From Polychytrium aggregatum (Eukaryota; Chytridiomycota; Chytridiomycetes; Polychytriales), in the NCBI RefSeq assembly GCF_025602895.1, contig NW_026516208.1, positions 186,001 through 250,000 on the forward strand: DNA of 64,000 bases, in the 5' to 3' direction. The translations under genes were made by a program, and so were the position numbers. The notes below the pieces were generated by a model. It had not been told where the DNA came from. It saw only the letters and a program-made list of their open reading frames with translations, and did not search any database. Positions 35,361 through 48,048 of this stretch are shown here, piece after piece; the first letter of the stretch is position 1; every line of letters starts with the position of its first letter.

Positions 35361-38300
35361 TGACCGTGACCGTGACCGAGATCGAGATCGAGACCGGGAT
35401 CTTGAGCGGGATCGGGATCGGGATCGTGAGCGCGATAGGGACCGAAATAGGGAACGAGAGCGCGGATTCTTCCGGGATGGCCGTGATGCTCGAGATACCC
35501 GGGACAACCGAGACAACCGAGACAACCGAGACAACCGAGACAATCGAGATAATCGAGATAATCGAGACAATCGGGACAGCCGAGATGCACGGGACCTCCG
35601 CGACGCTCGAGAGCCTCGAGACTCCCGAGATGCATGGAATCCTCAAGACGGCCGAGACAGCCGTGATCCTCGCGATCATCGCGATGCCCGAGACAGCCGC
35701 GATCCTCGCGACAGCCGAGAATGGGACCATCCCCGCGAGCGCGAGCGAGAGTGGTTCGACCACCGCCGATCCGAGCGACCGCGCGGATGGGACAGCCGCG
35801 ACCGCTTTCGAGAGCCGCCCCGTGAGCGGGACCAAGACCACCGAGAACAACAGCCGCGCGACCAAGAGTACCGAGACCGAAGTAGCCGTCCTCGCGACTA
35901 TCCCGCTGCGCCCTACGATGCCAACCGATCGTATCGAGACCATCAGGGCGATTACGGCCGCATGCCTCCATCCGATGGAGATGCTGCGCCGTGGCATCCC
36001 CCTCCAGATGCAGAATCTGCGTCTGGTCCTGCCTTTGCCCCAGCGCCAACCCAAGGTCATCTTGAAGCCGCCGGGGCTTTGACTTCTGCTGCAAACCAGC
36101 CACAGCCCACTTATCCATCGTCTGCCGTCGGACTTGACCCAGAGTACCCGTACCAACACAATGGCGATCCCTCAGCTTACGGTCCCCACTCCCATGGAGA
36201 CTGTGCGCTTCCTTACTCAAGTGAGACTCCTGCCGCCCCCCGGAAGCGCACATTTATCCTCAAGGGCATCGATCAGCATTTCGAGAATCTGCAGTCCATC
36301 GGCGAAGGAACTTATGCTAAGGTCTTTAAGGCCAAAAAACGCAACAGCGACGAAATCCTTGCTCTGAAGCGCTTTTCGATCGAATACAACGGCAAGGATG
36401 GCGTAAGTGACCCTGGTCCTGCAAAGGGGGGGGGTAACGTGTGGCACCTATCGCGCATAGGAACTGGAATTGTCCCCTGGGGTGGTAGGGTGCCCAACTT
36501 TTCGTATCAGGGTCGATGGAGTGCATGGTCCTAAATGCTAGCCAACGGGCGCGCCTGCTGCGTTTGACTGTCAACAAGTCATCACCGTGCTGATGTCATG
36601 CTTGCTCTTGGTCTTTGCTGCGGTTGCTAGTTTCCGATCACAAGCCTTCGCGAAATATCTATTCTCAAGCAATTTGCTGGACGGAATCTGGTGCACCCAA
36701 ATATCGTCGAGCTCAAGGGAGTTGTGCTGGAGACAGGTAGTGTGTCTGAATAGCAGCACGGCGCTTGGCATACGTGTAGCGACGGTTGTAAAGTCGTCTG
36801 ACGAGTCTGCTGCTCCTCATCGATCCATCCAGATGAGGATGCAAGTCTGTGGAAAGAGTTCGACGGCGGCAGGGCCGATGTCAAGAGCCGTGCGCATGAT
36901 GCCGGCAACTCCGGCCCGGAAGTCTGCTACAACCTCTGCTTGGTATTCGAGTACATGGAATACGACCTGACATGCGTGACCTCGCAAGCCATGAGCAGCA
37001 CGCCCCACGACCAGTACTATGGACTGGGCCATCTCAAGTGCATCCTGCAGCAGATTTTGGAAGGCCTGAGGCATCTCCACAGCCACGGCATCGTCCATCG
37101 AGACCTGAAAAGTATGTGATCGGTTGCTGGGCCGCCATTTGTGCGACGGCTCGGCTTTGTTCGATATCTGTTCCTCAAGTGCATAGTGGCAAACCATGCT
37201 AACGCTCGTCATGTGGTTCTCTGCAGCTGCCAACCTGCTTCTCAATCGCCGGGGCCAGGTCAAGCTGACGGATTTTGGGCTGGCCCGTCAGCTGTTCCCA
37301 CAGGACGACCCGCGGTACGACTACACGAATCGAGTCATTACCCAATGGTACCGGCCACCGGAGATCCTGATGGGCGCAACCCACTACGGCCCCGAAATCG
37401 ACATTTGGAGCGCAGGGTAATCAGTCGCTTCTTGCTTTGGATATCGCGTTGCTGCTTGTCACTTTGCCCTTCTGCTCGACTCGGGTGTGTGCTGCCCTTG
37501 CCGGGTTGTTGGCGCTGCTCTACAAATCAGCCAGAGATTGGAGCATCCGATTTCTGGTTCGCCCCTTGGCCGGGACAAATGCTTGTGCGAATGGCTAACG
37601 GACTGTTTGTGGCTGCAGATGCATCATGATGGAGCTCATCACTCGTCGGGTCCTGTTTTTCACAAGCGGCGACAAAAGCTCGGACGTACTCCAGCTCATC
37701 TCGATTTTCAAGATCATGGGCACACCAAACATCGATACCTGGCCCGGGCTCAGTAACCTCAAGATCTGGAACCGCTGCATCCAGGGATGCGAGTTTATGC
37801 CGAATGTGTTCCGTCGGATGTTTGAGCCGTAAGTAGTCATATCCAGCCTCTGTCGCTGCCTGAGCACTCACTCGGCCTAGCATTTGAGGCAGTGGTGCGT
37901 CAGCGAGCCTGTCTCCAAGTCAGCGACAATGTCTTGCTGGGCTGCCTCCACTTGTGCGTGTATGCAAGTCACATTGATGCCTGATCGCCTGGGCTTTGGG
38001 CGTCGTGCTGTGGTCGTGCAGCTCGTAAAGCATACACTGCTCGCTTGTGCTCATCTTTCTATCTCTGCAGACACTACTCTTCTTTGACCTTGGACCTTGC
38101 GGAAGCCATGTTGTCGATGAACCCCGAGGGCCGGATCAATGCCGAGATGGCCTTGCGACATCCCTTTTTTGACGAAGTGCCCTATCCATGTCGACCAGAA
38201 GAGTGAGTGTCGCATACAGCTGTCATCACTACCCGTCTGCTCGCGCATCCCATGGCCTGCGTTGGTCGGATCGATCATCTTGAAGGGACTGACGCACCAA

Positions 38301-40100
38301 CATAGCTGGCATGTGCACTAATGCCGCTTCTGCGCGCCTCTCAGACTTCCTCAGCTCGAACGAGAGTTTCACGATATGGACCGGCGCCAGCACCGCCACC
38401 ACAAAAAGGACCCGGTGCGGGCTCCAAGCGATGTCAAGGGCAAGTCCAAGCTTCAGCAGCTCCGTACGGAGGACGAGGCGCCGCCGCCGATTTCCCACCG
38501 CGGCTCGGGTGGCTCGCTAGAGTCCGAGAATGGCGCCTGCCCAAATGTTCCAACCTGCCCAGCGCCCAAGTCCGAACCCAGCGCTTCGGGCACGCCCCCA
38601 GTCAAGTTGCTCGCGGAGCACCACCAAAGTAGTGCCCAAATCAGTTTGGAGTCTCAGCAGCATCCATCTGAGCCCCAGGACGACTCGCGCACCGATGCGC
38701 CAGCGGCGACAGTCAAACCGGCCACGCAGTCTTTGGTAACAGCGACCGAGACTCTCGACAGCACCCAAGCACCGCGACCCGTACCCGATTCGCTTGCTCA
38801 CGAATCTGCTGCGGAGGAACGACGTGCTGAGTACGAGCGCGAAGTTCACGAGATCGAAAAGATCAAGCGCGCCGAGCGCGCGCTGGCCGAGGAAAACGTT
38901 GCTCGTCAGAAGGCCCTTGAGGAAGAGATTCGCGTCCAGGTGGAGGCGGAGCAGCAAAAGCACAGAGAAGAAAGCGCGCTGAAACAGCAAGCCTGGGAAG
39001 AATCGCAACAGCGTTCTCCGAAGCCCCTTCCTGACCAGCTCCCGCAGCACCCGCAGCATCCGGACAGCGTCCTCGACGAGCACTCCCGGGCCGAGACCGA
39101 GTCGGCGGTCGATATGGATCTGGGCATGGACACGGACCCTGTACCGATTGCCGAGCCGGCCGATACGACCGAGGCCCCTCCTGAGGAGTCAGGGGAGTCT
39201 TTCCAAGTTGCAGAGCAGCACTCATTTCCTCCTCCACAGTCCCCTGCCGCTGTTGTTGCTGCTGCTGCTGTTGCTGCCGCTGCTGATCCGCAAGGCTCGG
39301 TCCAGAACGGTGCTCCGTCACAGTCCTATACTCGCGAGAATCCTCGGTCGAATGGGGCACCACGCAAGCGACCTCTATCGCCCAGACAGCTTCGATCGCG
39401 CTCGAGGTCGTGGGGCCGCCGCCGCCGATACCCCCAGCGACGGGATCGCTCATGGTCGCGCTCTGCCTCCCGCTCTCCTTCACCTCGGCAGCATCGTCAT
39501 CGATACCCGGGTGGCCGCCACGTCCGACGGCCTTCCATCTCATACTCCTCTCCCTCGCGCTCACCGTCTCCGCAGTCCAGGTCGGCATCTCGCCATCCAC
39601 TTCGCTCAAACGGATTGGGTCGTGGACGCTCCCCGACACGGCGACAGCGTCCTCAGTCAAACTCCCGCTCAAGAAGCAGCCGCCGCTCTGCGAGTGTAGC
39701 CTCGGTTGTCCACGGACGCTCTGCAGCCTCGAGATCGCCGGGCCGCTCGCGCTCACGCTCGTGGTCCGCGTCGAGACCTCGGCGACGCCATTTGCCGAAT
39801 CGATCGCGGTCGAGAAGCCACGGTCGATATAAACGCCACAAGAACGAGCGATTCCACTCCCGCAGCCCTCCCCCGCGACATGCTCAGCGAGCTCCCTCGC
39901 CCCGCCATGGCGCTTCAGGTCCCGGCTCTGCCCACGGCGATACCTCCGGCAGCGCATACAGAGAGAGGCCCTCTGGCGATCAACCTTTCCGGACTGATGG
40001 TCCGTCGAGCAGCAGAAAACCGGACTTTGTCTCTCAGAACGTCCATGCCTCGGCTTCAGCCTCTACCTCGACCCGAGGCAGTGACAATAAACAGCGCTAG
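34582..40100 (+). CDS. CTK1/CDK12-type cyclin-dependent kinase (RNA polymerase II CTD kinase) with RD/RS-rich tails
   Basis: Seven exons, 34582-36402, 36631-36736, 36833-37111, 37227-37416, 37619-37828, 38071-38202 and 38345-40100, join exactly into 1497 residues. The kinase domain spans about residues 565-880: glycine loop [13 protein letters not shown], Lys596 in LALKRF, a PITSLRE cyclin helix (the CTK1/CDK12 group has PITSIRE or PITAIRE), HRDLK (Asp733), DFGLAR (Asp751) and T-loop YTNRVIT (Thr769) followed by QWYRPPE. The N-terminal ~400 residues hold very long Arg-Asp repeats and an RDN repeat; the C-terminal part is Ser/Arg-rich. This layout of RS tails flanking the kinase is that of metazoan CDK12/13, nuclear kinases for Ser2 of the polymerase tail that couple elongation and splicing. 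Confidence 0.9.
35166..35600. repeat. coding tandem repeats: Arg-Asp (GAYCGN) hexamers and RDN nonamers
   Basis: A 6-bp GA(C/T)CG(A/T) unit encoding RD runs for over 250 bp, then a 9-bp CGAGACAAC unit encoding RDN repeats 8 times (about 35505-35580). The minus strand is open through it as well, giving misleading long antisense frames. Confidence 0.9.
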
Positions 40101-40832
40101 GGCCGCAGCTGTGCTCCTCAAGCCCATAGGCTCCGCTTTCTGGAACTCAAGACCCGTTCTACCCGACCCGCTCGTGCTGTCCGTCCAAGCTGTCAGTGAA
40201 ATCCGGATGCGCTCCAAACTTTGAACCTGACTTGGACCTCTGTGGCTCCTCTGGATCCGATTTGATCAAGGCCACCGGTCTGCATCGCTCTCTAGTTGAC
40301 GCCTTATTTGTATTTCTCCACCCTTTTCTTCATTCATCCCTCCATCCACTCCTCGCTCTCTATCCACCCCCCCTCTCTCTCTCTCGCTTGCATTTTTTGA
40401 AATGATGATGGGCGATATACCCTGCGACTTTCGCACAGTATATCTGCACAAGTAGATCTCGATCCTCTCTATGAGCCGACACGAACTACCATCCACCCTA
40501 AGGAACCGGGCTCATGATGTCGCCTCCTCCCAACCGAATGCCTTTCATGCACATATCGTCCCCCATCAACTCGCACTCTGGTCATAACCTGCCTGGTACC
40601 CTCGCCGAACCGCAGTTTGTATGTATCACTTGCAAGCAATGCTGTGCGGAACGCCTTGGATCGGTCGGCTGGATTGCTGGAGCGGATTTTATCGCTGCAC
40701 AGATGAGTGCATGTGGATGGAGGCAGCAGTGCTTCTGCTCTTGCCAACTCATCCGGAGTGGCACTGGATCTGCGCGAGACCATCTGGGGTCGACACAGAG
40801 CTCGTGCAGCGCCCAATCAGCGACATCCCGCT
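40101..40832. other. 3' flank of CTD kinase gene
   Basis: Probable 3' UTR with a CTCTCTCT tract (40370-40390). No gene is recognised. Confidence 0.45.
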
Positions 40833-41569
40833 CTATGGAGAGGTTCGAGTAACCGCTGCTGTGCTAACAGTGTCGATCTCTGCTTGAATACGGGCTTGCT
40901 CCATCGCCTCAGACAGCACAACCATCGGTAAGCATCCATCAAGCTCCGGCGGTGTATCCGGCGCCGTCGACATGTGTATTGATTTGGGACCGCCTGCCAT
41001 GAGCGAGGATGCGCTTTTCCTTGGGCGCATGAACACCTGCCTGTATGCATTGCGGCATCGTTCGCGCCACAGACGGATTGCTTCCCTGGCAATTGATACT
41101 GGACAGGCATCGAGCCGCAGCAAACTTGCGTCGGTGCTTGGAAAGCGGCCCGCAGTCGCAAGCATGAAGGTGGTGCGATTGATGGCCCTCTCGATTCTGC
41201 TTTCCCACGGTAGAACCCCTTCCAACAGCCAACGACCAACCCACCAACCCATCAACCAACCAACCAACCAACCAACCAACCAACTCGGCTTCAGCCACGA
41301 ATCTTCCGCTTGCCTTGCACCACCCACCCGGCTCGTCCTTACTCTCGCTGCTCTTGTTGCTCGTGCCGATCTAATATCATTGATCGCTTGTTTCTTGCCT
41401 TGAAAGCGTCTGCAACGCCGAATCCCGGAGGATGGAACCAGGCCGCTCCTGCCGCTGCCCACATTCTGGCCACGCTGATTTCATGCATCGATACCGCTGC
41501 AGGACGCTTGCCGCCGCTGGCGGACTCGCTCGGCGAGGCAGCCGGTGCAAGCCCGGAGATCACCACCAT
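40833..41569 (-). CDS. possible unidentified gene
   Basis: Weak call. On the minus strand an ATG at 41569 opens a 57-codon segment with protein-like composition (SMHEISVARMWAAAGAAWFH). A second segment, from about 41190 down to a TAG at 40833, reads like a helical protein (DACPVSIAREAIRLWRERCR, then SEAMEQARIQAEI). The intervening stretch contains a CAAC microsatellite, suggesting an intron. The only donor-like site at the end of exon 1 is a GC (41398), and phases do not close cleanly. No family is recognised. It may instead be an accidental open frame. Confidence 0.3.
41231..41284. repeat. (CAAC)n microsatellite
   Basis: A run of CAAC/CCAACC units, not the TTAGGG-type telomeric repeat. Confidence 0.85.
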
Positions 41570-42831
41570 GTCGGCGGCAGATCAGCTGAACGGCTGAACG
41601 GCTGAACAATGACGAGATTGGGTGCGTGGGCGAGTGGCTGGCCACAGCACCCTGGAGACAATCGGGCACCGAAGAGAATCTCCCGCTGACCGATCAAGCC
41701 AAATGGAACGAGCAAGCTGTTCGAGAGCAACCCAGGCCGAATCAGAACAGGCGCGCTGTCCCCCAAGCGCCCAGATCCCTCGCTGATAGAGGATAGCCAG
41801 CCAACCCAGCGAAGGCCCGCCGTGGAAACGCACCAGCAACAACAACAGCAACAGGCACTCTGTCTCCTCGCCAAGTGCGATCGGAGCTGCAGAGTGTCAT
41901 CCGCCACCTTGGGCTCCAGAAGCGAGAGCAGGGTCCGTATCGAAGATATGGCACCACACAGCTGCACCAAGGCGCAGTCCGCACTCGGAGGTGAGTTGGT
42001 TGATGCTGCATCTGCTCCGTTGCCCTTTTGTCCACTGTTCCGGGTTCTCCTGTGCCTTCTGCTCGGCTGCCTTTCTCGATTGCCACCTGCGGCTTTGCCA
42101 TTGTCGATCCGCCAAGGATCCAATAAATGCACGACTGCGTCGGCTGTCGGTCCATCCAGAAACCCTTGCTCGAGCTATCTGGCTGCCACATCCCGGAAAA
42201 CGGTCGGGCTTGTCCAGGGCGAGAGTATCGTCTTCACCATCCTGTCTTGCTCTTGGTTGTTGGTTCATGGTCGGGTGTCGAGAACCGGCACCGTCGGGCC
42301 GAGATTGTAGATGTGTCGGGGCAGCCTTGAGCGATGGGGCCTGGCAGACCAGAGCGATCCAAGATGCAGTTGATCCCAGACAACCCTTTCTTGTGGCGAC
42401 AGCGTCTGCGAGCCTGTGAGCCGCCCTGCAGCCATCGGGCAGATCCGTTGGCAGACGATGGAGGTGGATGGACGTGGAGCCAGATCGGTCGAGCCGAAGC
42501 GACCAGCCGCCTGACAGAGCTTGGATTTTGCGGGACGGCCGTCGTTGTCGGTGACTCTATGCCCTGTGGCTCTGGAGCGAAATGGGTGGATGGACGCAGA
42601 CTCGGGCAGATGCACCCAGAATGCAGAGCGATGGAGGGGAGAGCCCACGAGTCTCCGCCTGTGCCGATCTCGCCCGCTTTCCTTCTGCGCTCGCCCAGCA
42701 CATCCACGACCGCATCCCGCGCACAGGCCCGAGGAGCGGACAGCAGAGGGAATACTCTACATTGTAAACGAAAGTGGTGTTTATTTCAGGCGGGAGGGGG
42801 CTCCGACGCATTGGCAGCGGGGCCGGCTTGC
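41570..42831. other. intergenic region, nothing recognised
   Basis: Open frames exist on both strands up to 42831 without domain signatures or convincing splice series. The part next to 42832 is the 3' flank of the OPRT gene. Confidence 0.4.
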
Positions 42832-43482
42832 CTAGGCAATACCGTACTTGGCCCTGTACTGCTTGATGTCCTCGACCTCCTTCTCAAAGCCAGACAGACC
42901 CGCGAGATACTCGATCAGATGCTCCATCTTGACAATCGAGATGACAGGAACCTTGAGATCCATCTCGACCTGCTGGATGGCCGAGTAGGGCGAGTCCTCG
43001 GTGACCCGTTCTTGGCGGTCAAGGGCAATGATGAGCCCGGCAACCTGGGCGTTGTTGGCCGTGATCAGTGCAGCCGACTCTCGGATGGCGGTGCCGGCGG
43101 TGATGACGTCGTCGATGATGGCGATTCTGCCCTTGAGCGCCGCGCCAACAATGTTGCCGCCTTCGCCGTGGTCCTTGGCCTCCTTGCGGTTGAACGAGTA
43201 CGGGACCGAAGCCTTGTGGTGCTCGTAGAGGGCAACGGATGTGGCCGAGACGAGCGGGATGCCCTTGTATGCGGGACCAAAGAGAACGTCGTACTGCAGA
43301 CCAGAGTCCACGATGGCCGAGGCATAGTATTTGCCCAGGCGAGCGAGCGCCTCGCCCGTGTTGAAGAGGCCGGCATTGAAGAAGTAAGGCGAGATGCGAC
43401 CGGATTTGAGCTTGAAGCTCCCAAAGGTCAGCACCTTGTTTTCAATTGCGAACTGCAGAAACTCTCGCTGGTATTCCTTCAT
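42832..43482 (-). CDS. orotate phosphoribosyltransferase
   Basis: A single-exon, 216-residue protein that looks complete. It joins orotate and PRPP to make orotidine monophosphate, the fifth step of de novo UMP synthesis, and is cytosolic. Conserved elements: [15 protein letters not shown] near residue 27, [10 protein letters not shown] near 68, and the PRPP-binding motif [13 protein letters not shown] near 118-131. The length matches fungal Ura5/bacterial PyrE monofunctional enzymes rather than the fused UMP synthase of animals. The neighbours are unrelated; BBS1 lies upstream on the same strand. Confidence 0.95.
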   Translation of the reverse strand: MKEYQREFLQFAIENKVLTFGSFKLKSGRISPYFFNAGLFNTGEALARLGKYYASAIVDSGLQYDVLFGPAYKGIPLVSATSVALYEHHKASVPYSFNRKEAKDHGEGGNIVGAALKGRIAIIDDVITAGTAIRESAALITANNAQVAGLIIALDRQERVTEDSPYSAIQQVEMDLKVPVISIVKMEHLIEYLAGLSGFEKEVEDIKQYRAKYGIA

Positions 43483-43989
43483 GGCGGCCTGGTTGCATGC
43501 GGAGATGCGTGCGGTGAGTTCGTTTGGGCCGGCGGTATTGCGCGGACGACAAATGCAAAAGGGGCCCTGGTTGCTATCACTGGTTGGGCGAGCTCAGGAG
43601 GCTGGCCAGATCAACCTCAAGCACCTCCAGGCGCAGATCGTGCAGCCAGCGACGACTCCTTGAGATCCCGCCCCCCCCCCACCATTCACACTTGCCAGCA
43701 GCCCTCCCTGCTGCAGCAGCGGTGACGGCGGCAACAGCATCGTCTATGTGCATATCGGCGTCAGAGCAAGCGGACAGCACCTGTGTGATCGAGCACAATG
43801 AAGCTTCGTGCCAATGTCGGAAAAAATTGATTGTGCGAAATGCTGGCCGCCCGCCGGTCATGTGAGCTGCGCGGATGCTGCGCCACTATCCTCCAGCCTG
43901 CGCCACACACTGTCCAGCCACAAAGAACCAGCACTCCCTCAAGCGGGCCATGTACTGCGAGTCATGGGTTGCAATTCATGTGCTGCAAT
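43483..43989. other. short intergenic region between BBS1 and OPRT
   Basis: About 500 bp containing a C-run (43668-43681); it should hold the OPRT promoter and the BBS1 3' UTR. Confidence 0.45.
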
Positions 43990-46900
43990 TCATGTCGGCG
44001 GATGAGTGCAGGCCATCGCGCCCAGGTCAACCTCGGCACACAGCAACGGCCCGCCCGGCCCGCGGCCGTGAACGACAACAGTGAGCTTTGGCGCTGGGAC
44101 CGCGAGGTTAGGAAAACTGCCGCCCGAATCGTCCCGCGCTGCTGTGTGCAAATCTGTCTCGAGCTGATATGCAAGCCCAGGCACCAGTAGCGGCAGCTGC
44201 AAAGCCGTGCAGGTGCGAGACGCCAAGTGGTAGCGTTGGGTGAACATGATCCAGATGTCAGATATCCGTGTAGACCTGCGAAAGCTCGCTGCAGCCGCTC
44301 CACAACCAGTATCGCTGGCTAGAGCCAATCTTACCTGGAAGCCCCTGCAGCGAGGTACAATGTCGCGTGAACTGTGTCGCAAATGCACAGCCAGATTCGA
44401 CAAAGGCTCTGTCCCAATGTTTTCCAGTCGCAGCTCGAGTCTGTAGAGCGGGCCCAAGCCGAGAAGCTGCCCGAGCAAGCAGAGCCATCAGGAGCGATTG
44501 TGATGATTCCGCACATGCAATGTGTGCCACTGTTGCTCACAGACGAGTGGCTGCACCGAAGAAGAGCCACCAAAGGATGGCTGCCTCCAAAGCACTTACA
44601 TTTGCGTCCAGCTTCACTGGGAGCGATGCCGACGATCCAGATGGGTCCGCGGATCGGGATTCCAATTGCATATACCCTTTGAGCGCCTGTATCCTGAGCT
44701 TGGTGAGACCGTGTTGGAATAATCGATAGAGATCTGCGAGGCGCATCGATATCAGAGCACCGATCCAAACCCCCATGTTACTCGCTGTAGTGGACATTTT
44801 GTATGCAGACCCTGACGGTGCTGGTGCGAGCTTCACGGTACTGATGTCCCCGCTTCCCACCTCCATATTGCCCCGGACTCTACCTGTTGCCTGGTCTCTT
44901 TCCCGATTCGACTGCTCCATGAATATCTTGGTCTTCTTTGGAACTGGAATGGGAATGTTTTGTTCCTTGGGTGGTCTCAGAACTGAATCGCCGCTGACAA
45001 GCTCGGTGCTTCTCTTGAGCCGCTTCACTAGCAGACCGCCCGAGGTCATCAGCATGACCAGGCAGGATTCTTCGCGAGCAAACGTTCCAAACCTCACGGC
45101 CTTGACAATTCCCTAGAGCCCAAAGTGCAGAGATGGTGACTTCCCATCCTCTAAGGTTCAGCACATCTATATACCCTCCGCTTGCAAGCTGCTTGACAAA
45201 GCAGTCAGCCCCAGCCGGTCGACCAGCTCATCCCGCGCATGGCAGGTGAACCGCATGGCCACCAGCTTTGGATTGTGCACAGAAAACCTACATCTGCGAG
45301 TATGCATGAGACCAGTATGTTGCCGTTGTAGATTCGGACATGTCGGTTCTCGAGTGCAACCAGATATCCGACATATCGCTTGGATGGATGTGCAAACGCT
45401 TCGATGCATGCGATTGCGGCCGGCATCAGGATAGAAAACCTTCGATAGCCCTGGACGCATGACGGGTCAGAGAGAGAGAGAGCGAGAGAGAGAGCGGCTG
45501 ATTCGATCAGACCCCACCCTTTATGACATCGAAACAGACATCATCTCACCTGGTAGTCGTAGCAGTATATGCAATGGTTCATACATGCAACGATGGCACT
45601 TTGCTCGAACACCAGCAGTCCAAGGGGCTGGACTTCGAGCTGGACGAGTCGCTCACATGCGTTCCTGCCAAGCAACGTCCGCGAATGTGAGTCGTCAATG
45701 CGGCAGCAAGATATGCAATCGCATGTCGAGCGGGGCGGCCTCGGGATCTTTACTCTTTTAGTCGGTACAGGCTTCCGTCACGGCACACAACCACGATTGT
45801 GTAGTTCCCTTGAAAGAGGCCCCGGGCCGATACAAATACAATCGGACTCGACAGCTGGAACTGACTCCGACCCGTCCAGTGCCGAACATACAAGATGGAA
45901 TGCACAACGGTGCAGAGTATCTCAGGGGTAAGTCCGTAAATCCAGCGCAGTAGCGCACAAGAGGACCGACAAGCACCCACGAGGAAGGGCGGTGTCTCGG
46001 ACTTGCTGCATGGACTCACCTTCTCGACGATGGTGAAGTTTGGGGGACTCAAAATGTATACGATCTTCTCCTCCGAGCCGACGATGAGGCAGTCCATGGA
46101 CTCTTCATCTTTGCTATGCCTTTTGATGGCGGCTATGCATGTGATGGCTGGCTGTACGTAGCGATAGGTCGCGAGTTCAGTTGAGCACTGGGTCAAGCGT
46201 CTGCCCCTCACTGAATCAATCCTCGGCCAAGTACCGGCCATCTTGACGGTTGCATGGACCAAGTAACTCACCTCGCGAGTCAGTGGCTGGTCCTTGACTT
46301 TCTGGACAAACTCGATCCGCGAAATCTCGTCGTCCATGGATAGAAAGAGCAGGGTCCTGTTGGTAAGCTCGCCGGTTGAGGACTCGCGGATTTCCCTGAG
46401 GAGTTTCCAGGCATCGTCGACACACTGCGGGTCGATTTGGCCAGATTCGTGTGTAGGCGCGGCCCGGATCGACTGCCAGACGTCTTCTTCCAAGGGATTC
46501 GCGGGAACCTTCGGGAGGGTGAACTTGAAGTACGGCCGTCTGTTTCGGTAGATGAAGAGCGAGGGTCCCGATGCCAAAGCCAGGGCCGGAATATTTGGCA
46601 GTGCCGATTCCGGGAAGAACGAAATCAAGCCGCATGGCAGGCTCTGCAGCGGCGTGTCCGAGAACGGCTGAGCGCCTGAGGAAAGAGAGGAGCAGCGATA
46701 TTTGCGGTCGATGGAAGTAAATGAGTCTTTTCATGCGACCTGAATGTCTTGGCTTGGAAGCCGCTCCCGCACTTGCCGGATGGCCAGGCATGACTCGTCA
46801 ACGGTGGTTGGGAAGATCGCTCTGTGCGTCCTCGACGACTTTCCCTGGAGCCCACCATGGAACGACAAACCTGTTCTCGCAAATACCGATCAGAATCCGC

Positions 46901-47362
46901 ATTACCTTTGAACGTTCTCAGTCGCGGGCTCACCTGCTCCAGCGGAGAATCGTCGTTGGCTCCATAGTCGACGGCCACTATGTTGTGCTCCCATCCACCA
47001 TCGAGATTGGTCAACACAAAACAGGACTGCGACGAAAATATGCGCGCAAGCGGGTCGTAGATAACGTGTCCCCACTGTCGGTTCATTTGATCAACGGCGT
47101 TGGCGTGTTCCTGCTCCGCATAGGTCACCAACGAGACAGAGTTCAGCCTTGTCTTGGACTCCCGGGAAGAGCGAGCAGGCTGGCCAGATCCAACATTCAA
47201 GGCCGGCGTCGAGTCGGTAAGTCGGTCCGCAGAGAGATGGTGAAAGTGCTGATATGAATGGTCAAGAGGCATGCCTGTTCCCGACTCGCGAGGCCCTTGG
47301 TCGCTCGCGGTGGGATCGTCCGTCGGCGGTGGTGGTGGTGACGATGGTGGTGGGTCCGCCAT
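43990..47362 (-). CDS. BBS1: Bardet-Biedl syndrome 1 protein homologue (BBSome subunit)
   Basis: A multi-exon minus-strand gene. It starts at MADPPPS (47362) and stops with TGA at 43990-43992; I did not place every border. BBS1 landmarks appear in order: HVIYDPLARIFSSQSCFVL near the N terminus; ALALASGPSLFIYRNRRPYF and PANPLEEDVWQSI (around 46400-46640); the propeller segment with DCLIVGSEEKIVYIL; TSGGLLVKRLKRS with PKKTKIFMEQSNRERDQA (44800-45100); ADLYRLFQHGLTKLRIQALK; and the final LLVPGLAYQLETDL. BBS1 forms a beta-propeller plus C-terminal appendage domain in the BBSome, which carries membrane proteins out of cilia with Arl6. Its retention fits a fungus with flagellate zoospores. Confidence 0.9.
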
Positions 47363-48048
47363 GGTGAGAAGCAAAGTCGCAGACAACAGGAAGAGCGATC
47401 GAGGCGAGCCGGGCGGATACGATTCAATGCAATGCCCGTGCGGAACCCTGCCTCCAAGCGATCGTCCTCGGTATCTGAGCGGCTTTGGAGCGTCGGGATT
47501 TGATGCAGCCAATGTCGACCAAGCCAGTCCAATGTCGGCGGTCGTTTTCGAGCGTGGGATCTGGCATCTGGGTATGGGCGCGCAAGTCTGGCTGCCGAGT
47601 TGCCCTCGGCGAGGGAAGCCTATTTCCCATGCAACACTTCGAAACGAACCAGGGTGCAATGCGCTGATATCACAAAAACATATCTCGGCGATACATGCCG
47701 ATAGGCTCTCAAGGAGTCGTCTCTGGGGCGCCTGAGTTTGCCTGGGCTTCGATTGAACCGTCCTGCACTCTCACCAGGTACATGACGGCTGCATCTCCCA
47801 TGCCAACCTCCCATCCACCATCTACTATTGCTGTGGCGGCCCATCAACGAGTGGGCCAGCCGATAGGATGCGTACTGCCAAGCCCACAGTCCGGACAGAA
47901 TGTGGGATTGACATTCGCAGTGAATTGATGCAGCAGAGCAGCCATGGCCGTGATGATCAGATACGGGCGAGGCGACGTGTCTGCCATCCGTCCAGTGCCA
48001 GGCGGAGGGATGTATTGAATGCAAAATTGGATGGCGAAGCGGGGATAT
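47363..48048. other. intergenic region between POLR3K and BBS1
   Basis: Contains the BBS1 promoter side and the POLR3K 3' flank. No further gene is recognised. Confidence 0.45.

Noticed and set aside
34982-36253. Long minus-strand frames (374-423 codons) opposite the CTD kinase
   Set aside because: They mirror the hexamer and nonamer repeats of the kinase N-terminal region; no motif, and the plus-strand exon is clearly coding.
41231-41284. CAAC run as an internal telomere-like repeat
   Set aside because: The unit is CAAC/CCAACC, not TTAGGG or a known fungal variant; a simple microsatellite fits.
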